Shown here piece by piece: positions 43,465-56,271 of a DNA stretch of 64,000 nt. The stretch lies in assembly GCA_000310025.1 (NCBI GenBank), contig FN649732.1, positions 806,503 to 870,502 on the forward strand, given 5' to 3'. The DNA is from Ectocarpus siliculosus. Its lineage: Eukaryota > Sar > Phaeophyceae > Ectocarpales > Ectocarpaceae. Both the position numbers and the translations under genes were made by a program. The stretch's first letter is position 1. Every line of letters starts with the position of its first letter. The notes beneath the pieces are model-generated. The model did not search any database. It worked only from the letters and a program-made list of their open reading frames with translations, and was not told the origin of the DNA.

Positions 43465-46400
43465 AAACGCAGTGTGCGGATCAGCGGTTCTGACTGTGAC
43501 CGGGGGCACGCGTGAATGCGGGAGTCAGGGCGTGCGGTGTCCACCCTTTGCAATTGACTTTCGGAGCGGCGGACTGCGATGATCACTCCCGATAGCTCGA
43601 CGTCTACAAGGATCCGCTTAGTTGGAGTGAGACCTCTCCCGAAAGCAGAGTTTATTCGCAGATGCTCTTCGACTTAGTTTAGGGCGTTTTTTGGGTTGGG
43701 ATGGACCTGACCAATCGATTCCGCGAATCTCTGCGGACATCTAGACGCTTCATGTTTTCTATTCCACCGGACCCCCGAAGGTGTGTAATTTTCTTCATTA
43801 AGCATCGTCCTTGTCACCCAGCCGAGTGATTGTTATTTCGATGGCCCTGTCTCCGGGCCAAGAGGGCGTGTTTTAGTGTCTTTGGAAAGGTGTATAGCTG
43901 ATAGGGCAGGTTTAGCTCTTGTACTGCGACAGATGCAATTTTGGGCAGTGTGGTTGTATGGGCGATAGGTTGTCAAGCCCGAGTCGCCACGCTTCTAGTG
44001 TAACAATGTAAGTAGTGGTCACGCTTTGCATACAAATGTAACAAGTGTCGCAGTGTTCGAGGGTCCATTGGTTTTGTGTGAAATTACGAGGTCATGCTCT
44101 AGCCATGTTGGCTAGGCCCTCTCGTCAGCACATACCACAAAGCACAAATTTGCGTGGTTGATTTTTTGCCCAATGCTATGTTGAGAGCTGAGGCCTGGCA
44201 TGGATGGGAGCCCCGAGTACTCCTGCCCGAACCGACTTTCGGTGGAATGGTGCTCGGGAAACTAGTGGTGTTGGCGTCCTCCCGGATGGACGAATAGGCG
44301 AATAGGCCAGCAGAGTCCTTAGTCCTGAAATACGCAGGGACACAAATTACGTGGCATCCCGGTAGGAGAGTAGACCCATTTTACCTTTCGACGTACAGAA
44401 CGAAGACAGGAGGCTGCTGCTGTAGCGTGGCAGGTGGTGCGAGTATAAGGTGATCGTGAGACATCCCGGTATTTTTCTGCTGTAGACCCATTTTTCCTGT
44501 ACAGAACGACGGCTGCTGTAGCGGGACAGGTGGTGCACGGGTAGGTTTTCGTGAGACACCGGCATCACCGTCAAGTGATAATACTACATGGACCCGGCCG
44601 GGGGCGAGTTGCTGCACCCTTTCGCTTGGAGTGCAAGCCTGTTCGGGGATGTAAGGCCGGCTTTGTTGGTCCGCTACATTTTGTCTAATTACTGGGGCTG
44701 TTTTTTCGTGTTGCCGTGGTACCGCCGGTCGCCCCGGTATCTCCTCGGGACCTTCTAGGGACCAGGTCAGAGGTTGGAATCCCGGCGAAAGCGAGTTTTT
44801 TCGTGCTCAAAGTGAGGGTTTTCTCTCTCGCGCTCCCGTTCCTGGCGGTGGAAAGCGATGCTAAATAGTTCGTGTGGAGTAGTTTTGAGGGCGGAGAGAG
44901 TGCTTCGCTTTTCTCGCATTGTATTATTGGAAGGCAAGCATCGCAGGGGTGGGTAGGGAGCCTCAGGGAGAGGAAACCTTTTTGTGAGGCCACGGATTGG
45001 AGCCACCCGGCAGAAAATGCTGTGAGCGCTGAAGAAAAAAAATATGGTTCGCAAATCGACGGGCCGGAACTGCTGTATTGAATCCGCGCGGAATTGGACA
45101 CAAAAGTAAACATATAGTCTATCATACATACATACCATGTGGTATCGCGATGCAGTAGCCGCTCGCATCATGTGTAGTCTACTTGTTGCTGGAGACAACC
45201 CTCGGGTTCCGGAACGGATTAGTACACCCGGTGAAGGTACCGAGGGCAGCTATCTACGATGTCACCTGACGAATGATTACTTTTGTAGACTATAAACACA
45301 CACACAGAAAGACTTTAGTTCCTACAGCAGTACACCGACACCTGGTGGGCTCTTCATGGTTGCCGTTGAGGAGACGGACGCTGTTGGGTTGTTGGAAGGG
45401 ACGATCTCACCCCCCGCTGCCCCTTAGCGCTCAAGAATTACAACGGCAGACGTAGGGATACGAGGAAAAAGAGTGAGCAGGGAGGGGCGAGCACCACAGG
45501 GGCGAGCCTCCAACCTACCATGGGAAGGAAAGTAGAGAGAGCGACTTAAGATACGGACCATTGCTGTCGAGATGCGGCGCCATTTGTAGGATTCCCCCAC
45601 AGGAATGTCGAGTTCAGCCAATCCTGTTATGGGTGGCACCTGGGTGGTCATGGGGTGGTCTCGGGTGTGGGTGTGTGGGTACAACTGGATACTTTCTCCC
45701 TCCCCTTTACCCTACCAAGCCTCCCTTTGCCCTACCAAGCTGAAGCACAAGCCACGAGTGAGCCTGCAGTATTCGGTGAGTAACACCTGGAAGGGCGGGT
45801 ACCCTCGCTGCGTCGAATCCTGGGAGCCAAGCTCCCGGGAATGAAACATGATGATCGCATTTGGCGGTGTCCCTTTCCCGTTTGCGTCCTACATCCTGCC
45901 GGGGTATGTAGGAAGGAACGGCATATTGTTGTGTGTACTCATGATGAACAGTCGCACCGAGTGTGGCTGGTCATGCTGAGAGGTAGCATGGAGTCAGTCG
46001 CCCCGGATCGTGCACCTCGTTGTACCTTCTGGTTGGGGGTCTGCTGCGTTGAATTTATTTGGTGGTGCAGGCGTGTAGGCCTGCCGAACATAATAGACCA
46101 CCGACGCTGTATTGTGTGTCTCCCCCCCATACGTTCTGCGCGCCAGCCTACACCTTTTCCGGGAAAACAAGATTGTAGCTTGTGTTTATCGCACATGCCG
46201 GGGTAACCCAGGAGGAAGGTAATCGCTGAAGTTTTGGTTTCGTTGTCCACCTTCCGCCCTCCGCCCTCGACTGAGATTCAAAATATTCTGACTTTTTTTT
46301 TGTCGCTACTCCAAAAACTGGCTCTCTCTTGGACTGCTTGGAGGAAAACCCCCAAAATATTCCGTCGGTGCACACAAGGACGGAAATTAAACACGCAGAT

Positions 46401-47414
46401 ATTTCGGCGGCAAGAAATATACGGCGGAAAAGGGAGTCCTTGTGTGGGGCTCACAGGGGTGGGGTCGTGGGTATATTGTGCATGGGTATCTGAACATGTC
46501 TCAGCAGGTGTACTGTAGCATAGTATGCCTTTCCTGACAGCAACCATCTGCAGAAGCGCAGAGAATGTATCGGTGTGCAGGCCATACGGTTGACACAAGA
46601 CCTTCTCTGCTTCATCCCTGGATGAGGACTAATATGGCGCCCAGCAGAAGTCCCTCTTGGTGTCGATCGAATACTCCTAAGTAGACAGCACTTGCGGACG
46701 TCGAGACTGGAATCGGAGCTGGATCCCTCTTTTCCTATCAGGGTAAACTTGCAAACGGTAGATGGACGTCATTCCCCCCCAAATACTACAGGGAATTACA
46801 CACCGCGCATCACGACAACAGCAGAGCACCGAGACAGCACCATTGCTCGATCACATCGGCTCCGGTCTGCATGTTGAGGCGTGCTTACAACCCACTCGCA
46901 TTTTCCCGTTCGGATCTTTGGCAGTTCATTGGTTCTGGTTAGGGCAACCGTCCCAACACAAGATATTACAGCAGCAATAATGGGTATGGGAAATAGTACT
47001 GCACTGTGCAACACGGTGTGTGCATCTACATTGCCGATAAATAAAGCCAATGCCTTTTTGGAGGACTGTCTTTCTGTCTCTCTCTTGGTCTCGCAATATA
47101 TATTTCTTTTTTCTACAGCGTTTGTTGTGCGATGCTGGCGTTTTTTGCGATGATCTGACGTGAGAAACAACAGCTTCGACGAAAATAGTAACAGTACATG
47201 TTGCGCAACACTCACAGCCCTGCTGCCGGCAGGGACCAACAATCCATGCAACAATATGTACAACGAGTCCACCGGTGGTAGATCTTTCAGCCGACTCCAC
47301 GACCTGTCTATGAATACGGTATATTTCTGTTTATTATAGGTTTCTCCTTCTTTTCCTCGCCAAACCCATATCAAATTCAACCGTCGCAAACCAATATCTA
47401 ACGGCTATTTGCAG
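43465..47414. other. Intergenic region, no supported gene
   Basis: This stretch contains the GT48 3' UTR and the upstream region of the DUF4470/MYND gene. The open frames (for example minus 44685-45125 and plus 45841-46206) show no conserved motif and no neighbouring frame joined by good splice sites. A 5' non-coding exon of the next gene may exist near 47300. Confidence 0.6.
44354..44572. repeat. Two-copy imperfect tandem repeat, about 108 bp
   Basis: CATCCCGGTA, GTAGACCCATTTT.CCT, GTACAGAACGA and GGCTGCTG.TGTAGCG.G.CAG occur in order twice, at about 44355 and 44463. Intergenic. Confidence 0.75.
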
Positions 47415-47429
47415 GTCAACGGCCACACA

Positions 47430-50400
47430 ATGGCCGAAGAGCCGGCGGGAGGGGTGCAAGCGGAGGGGGAGTCTCTGGAGCAGATGCTGGATGACGGACT
47501 CAATGAGATCCTGAACTCACACGAACCGTGCGCTACCCCGGCAGCGGGCGGTATGCAGGACACAGGTGAGATTTTTCTGAGATTTCATGCCTGCAGTACC
47601 GAGGTAAAGAGATACCAGAAGCCGTTAGGCTACATCATGAGCGGGCGTTTGGGTTGACCATGGACACCACTAGACTCTCTTCTCGTTTGGCTGTTGGTTT
47701 TGGCGGAAGAGTCTTTTAAAGAAAACTCGCACAGGTGGACATTAGCCACAACCCTGACCCTCTCACGTTATCGCCCCCTTGGTTCACTACGGTTTGATCG
47801 AGCAGGGGCTCGAGATGCGATGGACGATACAATGGCTGATGCGAAGCACTCCGTCCACACGCAGTCAGCACACTTCGCCGACATCTTCTTCTTCTACGCT
47901 TACGGTCAGAAAGCATCCACTCATCTCTCTGTTTTGCGTATATATTGACTCTGCATGGCTGAGACGGAGAGCTCCGGGATCGGCGGACGACAGAACGATT
48001 TCGGCGTACCTTGGACTACATGATTCTCCGAGAATTCAGCAAAATGCTGTCCTGATGCATGTGTGACGTGTTTGTGCCCACCCTGCAGGAAACACTCCGC
48101 CGACGGACCTTCTGCAGCATATCCCCCACGATGCTCAGCATGCAGAGATCCTCAGCCTCGGCTGTGGCGACCTTCGCGACTTCCTCTACTCGGTCCTTCT
48201 TCATGGGAGACGCGGAGTGAGCTGCGGGCACGTCCCACGCCGCTTTTCGTTCATGATGAACGATTGGGAGCCCGCGATCCACGCCAGGAACCTCATGCTG
48301 CTGCAGATGTTTCTCGACGCTCGGGATATTCTGGAGTCGTCGGGGTCGGCCACCAAGAAGAAGAGCGGCACGAAGAAATCATCATCCCGGGGGGGCAACT
48401 CTCGTGGCCATGGTTCGGGCCGCGGCTCGAGTGCCGCCGCCTTCGCCCAGAGGATCGGAGTGATCTACAGCTCGATGTACAATTCGTTCGTCGACGCGGA
48501 AGTGTTGGAGATGATCGAAAGCGTGGCTGGCAGGCTTGCAGCGGCGGCGGAATCTCCGAGCACTTGGGCCTCTGCCGAGCTCGGGCGACTCGTTCGGTTC
48601 GCGGACGATTGCAGCCAACAGCGTGTTCGCAAGATTCTGGCCGCGTACGCCGACGGGAGCCTGCAGCGCGAGGGCGCGGCTGCCCGCGTGAAGCGGGAGC
48701 GTGCTGCCGTCATCGGCACCTACTGCCCACCCAGGGACGACCTCAGCATCCACTCTCGGGCAATGGGCCTAGCGTCGTTTCGCCAAGGCGACTGCATGAA
48801 TCCGTACGCTGAGATGAGACGTGAATGTAAGAAACGCGCAGCACTAAAGTGTGCTTTGTACTGTGAGGCCGCCTGGGCGTTGAAGGTCTGTGAGCACCAG
48901 TCCCTCCATGTTGTTTCGCACTATTAGTACTGTGGTTGATATGTTTTTGAGCTACACGGACATTTTGGGGCGTGGAGCTATGCACGCGTTCGGAATTCCG
49001 TGTGCTGAAGGCAACAATCCGGCAGGCGATTCTTTATCAGCCCTCGATGTCCGCTATCGTTGTTCCGGCCCCCGTCCAGTCCTGAAGAAAGGTGTTCTCG
49101 ATCCTTTCCCATTGCTGCTGGAGGATGGGGCAGAATCCGGGAAGCGAAGAGGTAGCTTCGACCTCGTCAACCCTCTCCTGCTGGTGACGGAGACGAAAGG
49201 CATGGCCTACTCGCTGCACTACGCGGCGTTTCCTCTCGATGCCTTCCATACCGACGGTGAGATTTTCGAAGATGTTTTACATTTCCATCATTAAGGGCCA
49301 TAAATTTTTGTCATTGGATGCGGAATGTCGTTGAAGAGCTGGCGATTGGTGAAAGGTACAACACAAACACCGCCACACCCTGTATTCTGATACTTCACCC
49401 CAAACCGTTGGCAACATTAACAGTCTGTTGGTGGAAGCTGCGGCCCGAGAACCTTCAAGGCGAGTTCGGTAAGGTTGCGCCCAAGGTCACCAAGCCCCAA
49501 GGCTTCAACTTGGCCGGCTCCGGGGCAACACAGGGCCCTTTCAGCTTTAAGCCTACCGCCAAAACCCAGCGTGATACGCAGAACGTCTGGTTCGTCACCG
49601 CTCTGGAAGAGCTCGCGCAGATGTGCGGCGCGTTCGTGCGGGCTACTGCGAAGCTGAGCATTACCATCCATGTCGGCGACGCCCTGAACTGCTGCGACGC
49701 GCTGCTGGCGGCGTCTGCGGCGCTTCCGTCGGTCCGGTCGAGAGAGGAGAACGGGGTCACAGCTCCGAAAGACGTGTTTCCGCCCGTCTTTTGTCAGCAA
49801 GGAACTCTGCAGCCGGTGCAGCTACGGGCGGACGCGCTCATGACGCCATCCGGATTCTTCGAGTTCGATGTCATCAACACGAGCAACCTGTCAGAGCATC
49901 TTGGTGGGTGATCGGGTAAAAATCTCAGCGCCGTTGTACTGCACTCCAGGAAGAGAGCTAGACATGGCCTTCAGGTGATTGGTGTGATCTGTTACAGGGG
50001 AAACACCACGCTGACGTCCTTTAATATCCAAGTCCATGTCCCAACGTGACAGGTGTGGTCAACCTGCTGGTGGCTGCGGCGCCGCTCTTGAAGACGACGG
50101 CGCATGCTGTCTTGCTCACGAGCTTCATGGCTGCTTTGCAAAACCTCTCTCTGTACAAAAACACGTCAGAATTCTACGAGAAGTATTTGTGCATGGGTTC
50201 CCAGGCCTCCTCACTTCTTCTAGGTGAGCCAACCGATTAGAAGTCAACGCAGGCCCTCCTGTGGATGGTTAGACGAACATGCTTGTGCGATGGATAGTTC
50301 ATGTATCGTACAAGGCTGTTGGCGATTCACCTCAAGTTTGTTGAAACAACAGATCCTGCAGAACATGCTAAAAATGAGAGTATTCATTTCGTTGGCAGGC

Positions 50401-53400
50401 AATTCAGTCGAGAGGCTCTTTAGAAGCAGTGACGCGTTTGTTTTGCAGTCCCACTATTACCCATAAGATACATGATTAGGTCATAGTGTCAAATGCATCG
50501 ACCAGTCCGCGACAGTGCTGCATGGAGGGCGACCACTTCCTCGAGCACGACGTAAGAAACTCTGGTTCTGGTGCGCGTAACGTTTGTCTTTCGGAACGTA
50601 TCGCCCAACGTTCACCAACGGGTCCAAGAACTTCTACTCCGGTGGAGCCTTACAGATTGGTATAGCCTGTGCGATTTCGGGATTGATTGCTACAAAGTGC
50701 GCGGCGGTACGGGTGCTAAGCACGTATCAACATGGCACAACGTAAGCAGTGTTTTTCGTTTTCCTTGAAGCCCAATATGCACTCACGACCCGAGCCTGCG
50801 ATTTCCGTGTAGGTGTCGTGCCAGCGTCAAGTCTTTCGTCGGTGGTGGGCCACCAGGATGCGAATGCAACTTTCTACGGGATGATAAATGTTGCGACGAA
50901 AACGTCGGCAGTTGGGCCTGGTGGGGCGCCGAGTCTCCTGCGGTTGGCCTGGAGGCGCCCCGCTCAAGCTTTCGCACAAGCAACCGTGGTGAGCTGGTGT
51001 TATCAGATCTGAAGGCTAGTGAGACATGCATTCTCCGACATTTAAGTTTCGGTCGTATCGTGTTATGTTGTATCAGGCATCCGAGCGAGGGTTTCATTCC
51101 TAAGAACTGGGGACCGGCCATTGCAATTTTCAAATCCAAGCGGCCCCGCAGATTGTGCCCCAGACTATTTTTCCCAGCTGGAGGAGCTCAGCTAGCAGGG
51201 CTAAAATCAGCGATGAATATCTGCGTCTGATTCTGCCATCACAAGCGCCCCCAAAAAGAAAAACTTGACCTCGTGCTTGGCGCTGTCTTTTTAGAGCTGA
51301 GTGAAAAATGCGAGCTCACAACGACAAACAACACGGAAACAGAAGAATGCGCCCATGCGAAACAATTGAAGTTCCCCGAGGAGAATACGACCTACGCCTA
51401 CAGGAAGCGCATGTGTCCTGTGTACTTCGGTGCACGGATTGCTGATGTGTCTCGGCTCTCGGCTCACGTTGCCATGCTATCCTGTCTCACTGCTTCGCCC
51501 TTTCGATTTCCACTCTGGCGTATCTCTACACGATGTTGTCCCCTTTTCCGCTTCGCTAGGGGTCAAACCACCCGACCTAGCCAGTAGAGGGTATCCAGGC
51601 TTCCAACTGAAACGCTGAGACTATCGGTTGGATGGTACGTTCAAATGGGAAGAACCAAGGGCAATATTCGCATATTTGCCTCAGCTTGCCGCATTGAAGG
51701 GCAAAGTGCACTAACTAGGGCACATCAAACCTCACGGCCACCTCCCTCCGGGCTCGTCAAACCCTAATGATGTCCTCACCATGCCAAAGGCTAGGGCGGT
51801 TTGATTTTCGAACTATGTCAACGCTTCTCTCAACGCGTCATTGGTTGTTTCGCCGCGTGCGTCGCCACGAGCACGACCAGCACACGACAGGATCTTCACC
51901 GACCAACATCGATATTTCCCCGAGCGACTTCGTCAGCCTTGTACTTCCTGTGTACAAGGCGATGTTCGCCAACGTGGGCCTGCTCGGGTCGAGAGGGCGG
52001 GAAGAATCTATACGTGCGTTGACAACGCCCATGCATTACACGTCTGCGTCTTTCATTCGGCTCTTGGCGTTGGCTGGCCGACAACTGCGGCTCGACACCA
52101 GGCACTTCGAAGCAGCGCTAAAGGCGATGATAGTTGGCAGCGGCCTGATCATGGCTTCAAACATGATGCAGGAGCAGGTGAGCTTTGTTCGTTCCTTCGA
52201 TTTCGCACGGTAAGGTGCGGGATCGGAGTTGTAGGTAGTGATGTCAACTCCGTGTGTTTAATATTTCTCCTTGCAGGAGCTTTGCGTCGGCGACGTTACT
52301 CCATACCAATACACCTGCAAGATATTAATCGTACCGCTCGCCTGTCCCTATCAGTTACCATCATAGCCCAAACTAGTTTTGACGTTGCTTTTCTCGCATT
52401 GAGAGAGATTTCAGAGTTTTTGAGTTCAGAATCACTTGCAATTTCAATATGCGACTTTGGCGTCCAGCATAGCATCAGCACTGGTACACTTTTGGCTGCT
52501 ACCTTGCCGGAACACAGAGTTCCTGCCGTTCGCAAATATGTCGTCCGCAAAAACGTTTTAAAAAATTCCTGCTTGCACGGTTGCATTTCGTGGCGAAGTC
52601 AGCTCACACTCATCACTTTACCCGTGTCCCACTTCGTTCAGATGGCGTTGTTCCATGCGATGGATCTCATTCCCATCCGCCCATCCCCCAACGAGCCGGG
52701 CGCTCCGGTTGACACGCGTCGGGTGGTGCTACTTGTTCCGCACAGCGGGCTCATGCTCCTCCGCGCCTTCTCTCTCCCCGAGATATACTTGTCGCTGGCT
52801 GGGACACGGGGGACGTTTGACAACCACTTTTCCAGCCTCCACATGGGTTTCGTCCGGGTGCGTCGCGGCCGAAGCGGCGGTGGTAGCAGGGATGGGGGCA
52901 ACGACAACGGCTGGCGTTCTCTCAGCGACCACCTGTGCGTGCGCGATACACAATCGGACGACCCTGCCGCGGAGCTCATGATTTCCGCCCTGGTTCCCTC
53001 TTTTGCTTTCTCTTTGGCGCCGCTGTCCGAGACTGAAGTGCGGCTTCGACCTCGAGACAGCGTTGAAATGATGAGGGCGCCCAAGGATGTCATGAACAAG
53101 ATGGGGGGCATGCTGTGGAAGTGCTTCTTCAAAGCAAACCTGACCGACAAGGACAGGACGGCCATCCTTACTCCCGGCGGGGACGACCCGTTCGGCGAGA
53201 GCGGCGGCGGTTCCAGTATTGGTGTGCTTCTGGCCTGCCCAAAGACGGCTGTGACGGATCGGCTCCAGGAGGCTCCTTCCTCAACTGCATCGACCAAGTC
53301 CGAGCCGGCTTTGCTCCACCGCATCGTCGACGGCAAGTCGACCGTTGACCGCTCTGTCGAGTTGATCTGCAATGGCCCAGCCGGAAAGACGGGAGACGCC

Positions 53401-56271
53401 CGCTTCGTGTACAGAATCAAGTTCATCATGATCACCGACCTTGCGCGGGAGGCTCTGACTTCAGCGACCCCGGCGGTGGCGGAGTCACTCGACCCATGCT
53501 GCGTGCGTGTCACGCTCGGGAAGGGGCTACTCACGCTCGTGGCTCACCTTCCCTTTCCGGTCAACAGGAACGCCGTCGACATGAAGTTCAGCAGGCGCCA
53601 GGGTTTCGTTCTCTTCACCGTCCCGCCGCTCGGAGGTTCTCTCCACATCCCGTCGACGCTGACGGCGTGCGTTGCAGATGGAGGGGGCACGGTGCCATCG
53701 AACATTTGGTGGCCCCCATGCGCGCCCCTCTCTTCCCTACCAAGGCTGGACTTCAACGCCGAATGGTCGTTTGACAAGGTGAACGAGAGCGTCGACTAGA
53801 TGCCCATGCCTTTTGGGGGCGTATGTTAGCGCGGTGTCGGAATCTATTCCCGGGTGACGACGCAAGCAAATAAACTTGTGCGTCATGCCGCCGTGGGTAC
53901 GAACCACGATAGCGTGTGTCTTTTCTCCCGGGAAAGAATGCGGGTGGGCCACCCGTGGAATTAAATACAAACTGGTCATATATTGGGTCCCCAAAACTGA
54001 AAATCCCAGACAAAACACACCCACCCACCCACGCTATATGCACGTATGTCCGGATATTTCCAAGAAGGGAGTATTATCTCAACGTTCCGATACACGTCTC
54101 GAATTGCGGTGCAAGAAGCACTAGCTCAATACATGGTCCGAGGATATGTTATTCCCTTTTCGGAGAAGTACCATAACATGCATTGTCGTGACCCCCCCGC
54201 GGGAGGCGCGATGCCTTGGTTGGGGGACCGTGACCCCAGGGGCCAGGATAGCGGTACATAGCGACTTTTCCAGAAATATGGAATGTCCCTGGTTCTGAAG
54301 TCCCTCGGGCTTGTATTCCAACAAACAGCACACGATACAACTCTCAATTTGTTTCTCTTTCACACCCTCCAATTGGACCTCTGCCGCAACGTCGGACCGT
54401 ATGAATGAACTACCGAGAGACTTATGGTCGTAGTCGACTCTCTTTGTTGATCATTTTAAGCCAGCGTACTCACGTCTCTGCTGTTTCGCGTGATATTCGG
54501 TGTTTGTTGACCGCAGGTGATGGGCGGGATGTCTTTCACCCACGAAGAGAAAGCCGCACGGAACGGTGTCTTCAAGCTTAACACTACTACAGTCGACGCT
54601 GCCCTCTTAGGACTAAAGGTGACACTGCTTACTGAGATATTCCGCCACCCGTTCTCGTGTTCATGATCTCGTGATGCATCCAACGAATCTTTGCAATGCA
54701 GGTTCCGCCGACGGTGGTGGTCGGCACTCTTGTAATGCAAGAGGCGCTAAGGTTGTATCAATGGTAAACGATATCGCCCCGTGGATTGAATGCGCTCGTC
54801 TCAGCTGTTGTTCTTGCCGTTTGCTGAGGTACACAAGAGTATTCCCCTGTATCCGCTCGTCACATTGGGTGGTTGTTGTTTTGTTCAATGTTTGATTGCA
54901 TGGTTCGGTCGAGATTCTGGTAATCACGAAGGGTACATGTTTTCAACGGTACTTGCGCCCGCACGACAACTTGACAACCGATGCACGCCTAACCCGAGAA
55001 TCGGCCGCCTTCGCCAGGAGAGTTTCCTGGCCATCATATCAACGGCCACCACGAGTCACACGGAAAATGGCAGGGGCTGGAACCGGTCATGGGCACTCGT
55101 TGCGGACCCCGACAACCACAGCGAGCCAGCGATCTGGATCTGGGTCAACGATCTACTCCTGGATTCCAGCAACGAGGCGCTAGTCATCGACTGCTGCGTT
55201 CTGCCCGTGGCGTCCGTGGGTGATGCGATCTCCCTCCAGCTTCAACGTTCCGCGCAGTTCGGATCCTCTGCCCAGGGTGGCCCATTTCTTACCTGCAAGG
55301 TGAAGTAGAGTCGGCGTGTGCTGGGGAACGCGCCGGGTCCTGTTGTGATTGACTGCAGCGCTTTGGTGGTCGATTCTAAGCCACCTGCTCAGTGTTTCAT
55401 TTTTTCTCATCTCGTGATTCTGGTGTTGCCAAGTACTCTGTGCCTGAGCTCCGACTACCGTCCCTTGCGCTCGCGCAGCGTTACTTGTGTGCATGATTGA
55501 GATGTAGAGCGGCAGAGTCTCAGTTCACTTTTTACCGTCGCTAAAGGTCGTACACCTTCTACTCTGGACCAGGTGCTGGAGGAATGTTGCTAAGGAACAC
55601 CACTTACAACGTTATTGACATCATTTGCCTCGCTTTGAGATTGCAGGCCGTCGGTATCGATGATCCGTCACAGGTCGACTCCCACACACTCGTCTGAGGA
55701 ACCTCTCCCCACCCGTAAATTGTATTTCTTGCAGGCATACGCTGGAGAAATCAAGTTGTGGCTGTCTCTGCTTCCTGTGGCTGTGGAGCGTGCCCGCGAG
55801 TCGTACGCTCACGCAGAAGACTGTACCTACTCACGAACAAGTCATGATTCTGCTCCGGTTCTGTGCAAGTGCGGCATGGGGAAGGACCTACCCCCAGCGT
55901 TCGTGGAGGCTTTGAAATCCGGCAACGTCAACGGGGAGAAGTGTTTCTACAGGGCAGCTCTGTCTCCACTCTATGTCCCTCAAGGCATGGATGGCGTGTC
56001 ACCGTTTCCGCCTTCAACGACAGCCCCCGCCCCTCAGCAGAAGAATTCGACCACGCAATCTTCCGCATCGCAGACAACCAATGCCTCGACATCTTCCACA
56101 CCGCAGACGAAAACAAATCCCAGAATGACTGTCGCTTCTGGTTCAGCGGGGTGCTCCAACTGCGGAAAGGTTGGCTCTCTGAGGCCGTGCTCTCGCTGCC
56201 ACCAGGTGCGCTACTGCTCGAGGGACTGCCAGCGCCAGCACTGGAGGGATCATAAGCGTGATTGTGGGTAA
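47430..56271 (+). CDS. DUF4470 and MYND zinc-finger protein, about 13 exons
   Basis: Function unknown. Exons: 47415-47565 (ATG at 47430), 47806-47904, 48089-about 48826, about 48957-49256, 49424-49903, 50053-50223, 50813-50988, about 51881-52177, 52642-53778, 54516-54618, 54702-54763, about 55074-55299, 55734-56271. Roughly 1,480 codons. The order is that of large DUF4470/MYND proteins of fungi and algae: DUF4470 first, a long conserved middle (NPLLLVTETKG..LHYAAFPLDAFH; FDVINTSNLSEHLG.V.LLVAAAPLL; MHYTSASFIRLLAL), then a C-terminal MYND finger. Phase is continuous at most joins. The 5' border of the 48957 exon and of the 55074 exon are not settled. MYND fingers usually bind proline-rich partners, so a protein-interaction role is inferred. 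Confidence 0.8.
48089..48826 (+). CDS. DUF4470 domain exon
   Basis: After acceptor CTGCAG and in phase with the previous exon it reads GNTPPTDLLQHI, then EILSLGCGDLRDFLYSVLLH and FSFMMNDWEPAIHARNLMLL. This is the DUF4470 signature (GCGDLRN.LYT, then NDREP.ILARN.LLL). The same domain forms the N-terminus of the axonemal dynein assembly factor DNAAF3, and also heads MYND proteins in fungi. A Ser/Gly/Lys-rich linker (about 48352-48435) follows the core. The donor at 48827 (GTAAGA) is good, but phase with the next exon does not fit, so a donor slightly downstream is possible. Confidence 0.85.
52642..53778 (+). CDS. Large internal exon of the DUF4470/MYND gene
   Basis: The longest exon in the window, 379 codons, joined in phase after MMQEQ of the previous exon. 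It begins MALFHAMDLIPIRPSPNEPG and ends with LPRLDFNAEWSFDK before donor AAG|GTGAAC. A Gly/Ser/Arg-rich insert lies near its start (RRGRSGGGSRDGGNDNGW). The frame would run 7 codons past the donor to a TAG at 53797, so intron retention would truncate the protein before the MYND finger. Confidence 0.75.
55734..56271 (+). CDS. Terminal exon with MYND zinc finger
   Basis: Starts in phase after TTGCAG with AYAGEIKLWLSLLPVAVERA. It contains CKCGMGKDLP, a Ser/Thr/Gln-rich linker, and a complete MYND finger: CSNCGKVGSLRPC, CHQVRYC, CQRQHWRDHKRDC. All seven Cys and the His of the C-x2-C...C-x2-C...C-x3-C...H-x3-C pattern are present. The stop TAA (56269-56271) directly follows the finger. The same bases form a good donor (G|GTAAGG), so an alternative longer C-terminus cannot be excluded. 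Confidence 0.93.

Noticed and set aside
52638-53534. 298-codon minus-strand frame
   Set aside because: Mirror of the GC-rich large exon of the DUF4470/MYND gene; low-complexity Ser/Pro/Arg composition and no motif.
51841-53799. A 652-codon open frame, the longest in the window
   Set aside because: Only 52642-53778 is supported as an exon. Upstream of that the frame crosses an intron and reads the previous exon (51881-52177) in the wrong frame; the correct frame there has the conserved MHYTSASFIRLL motif.
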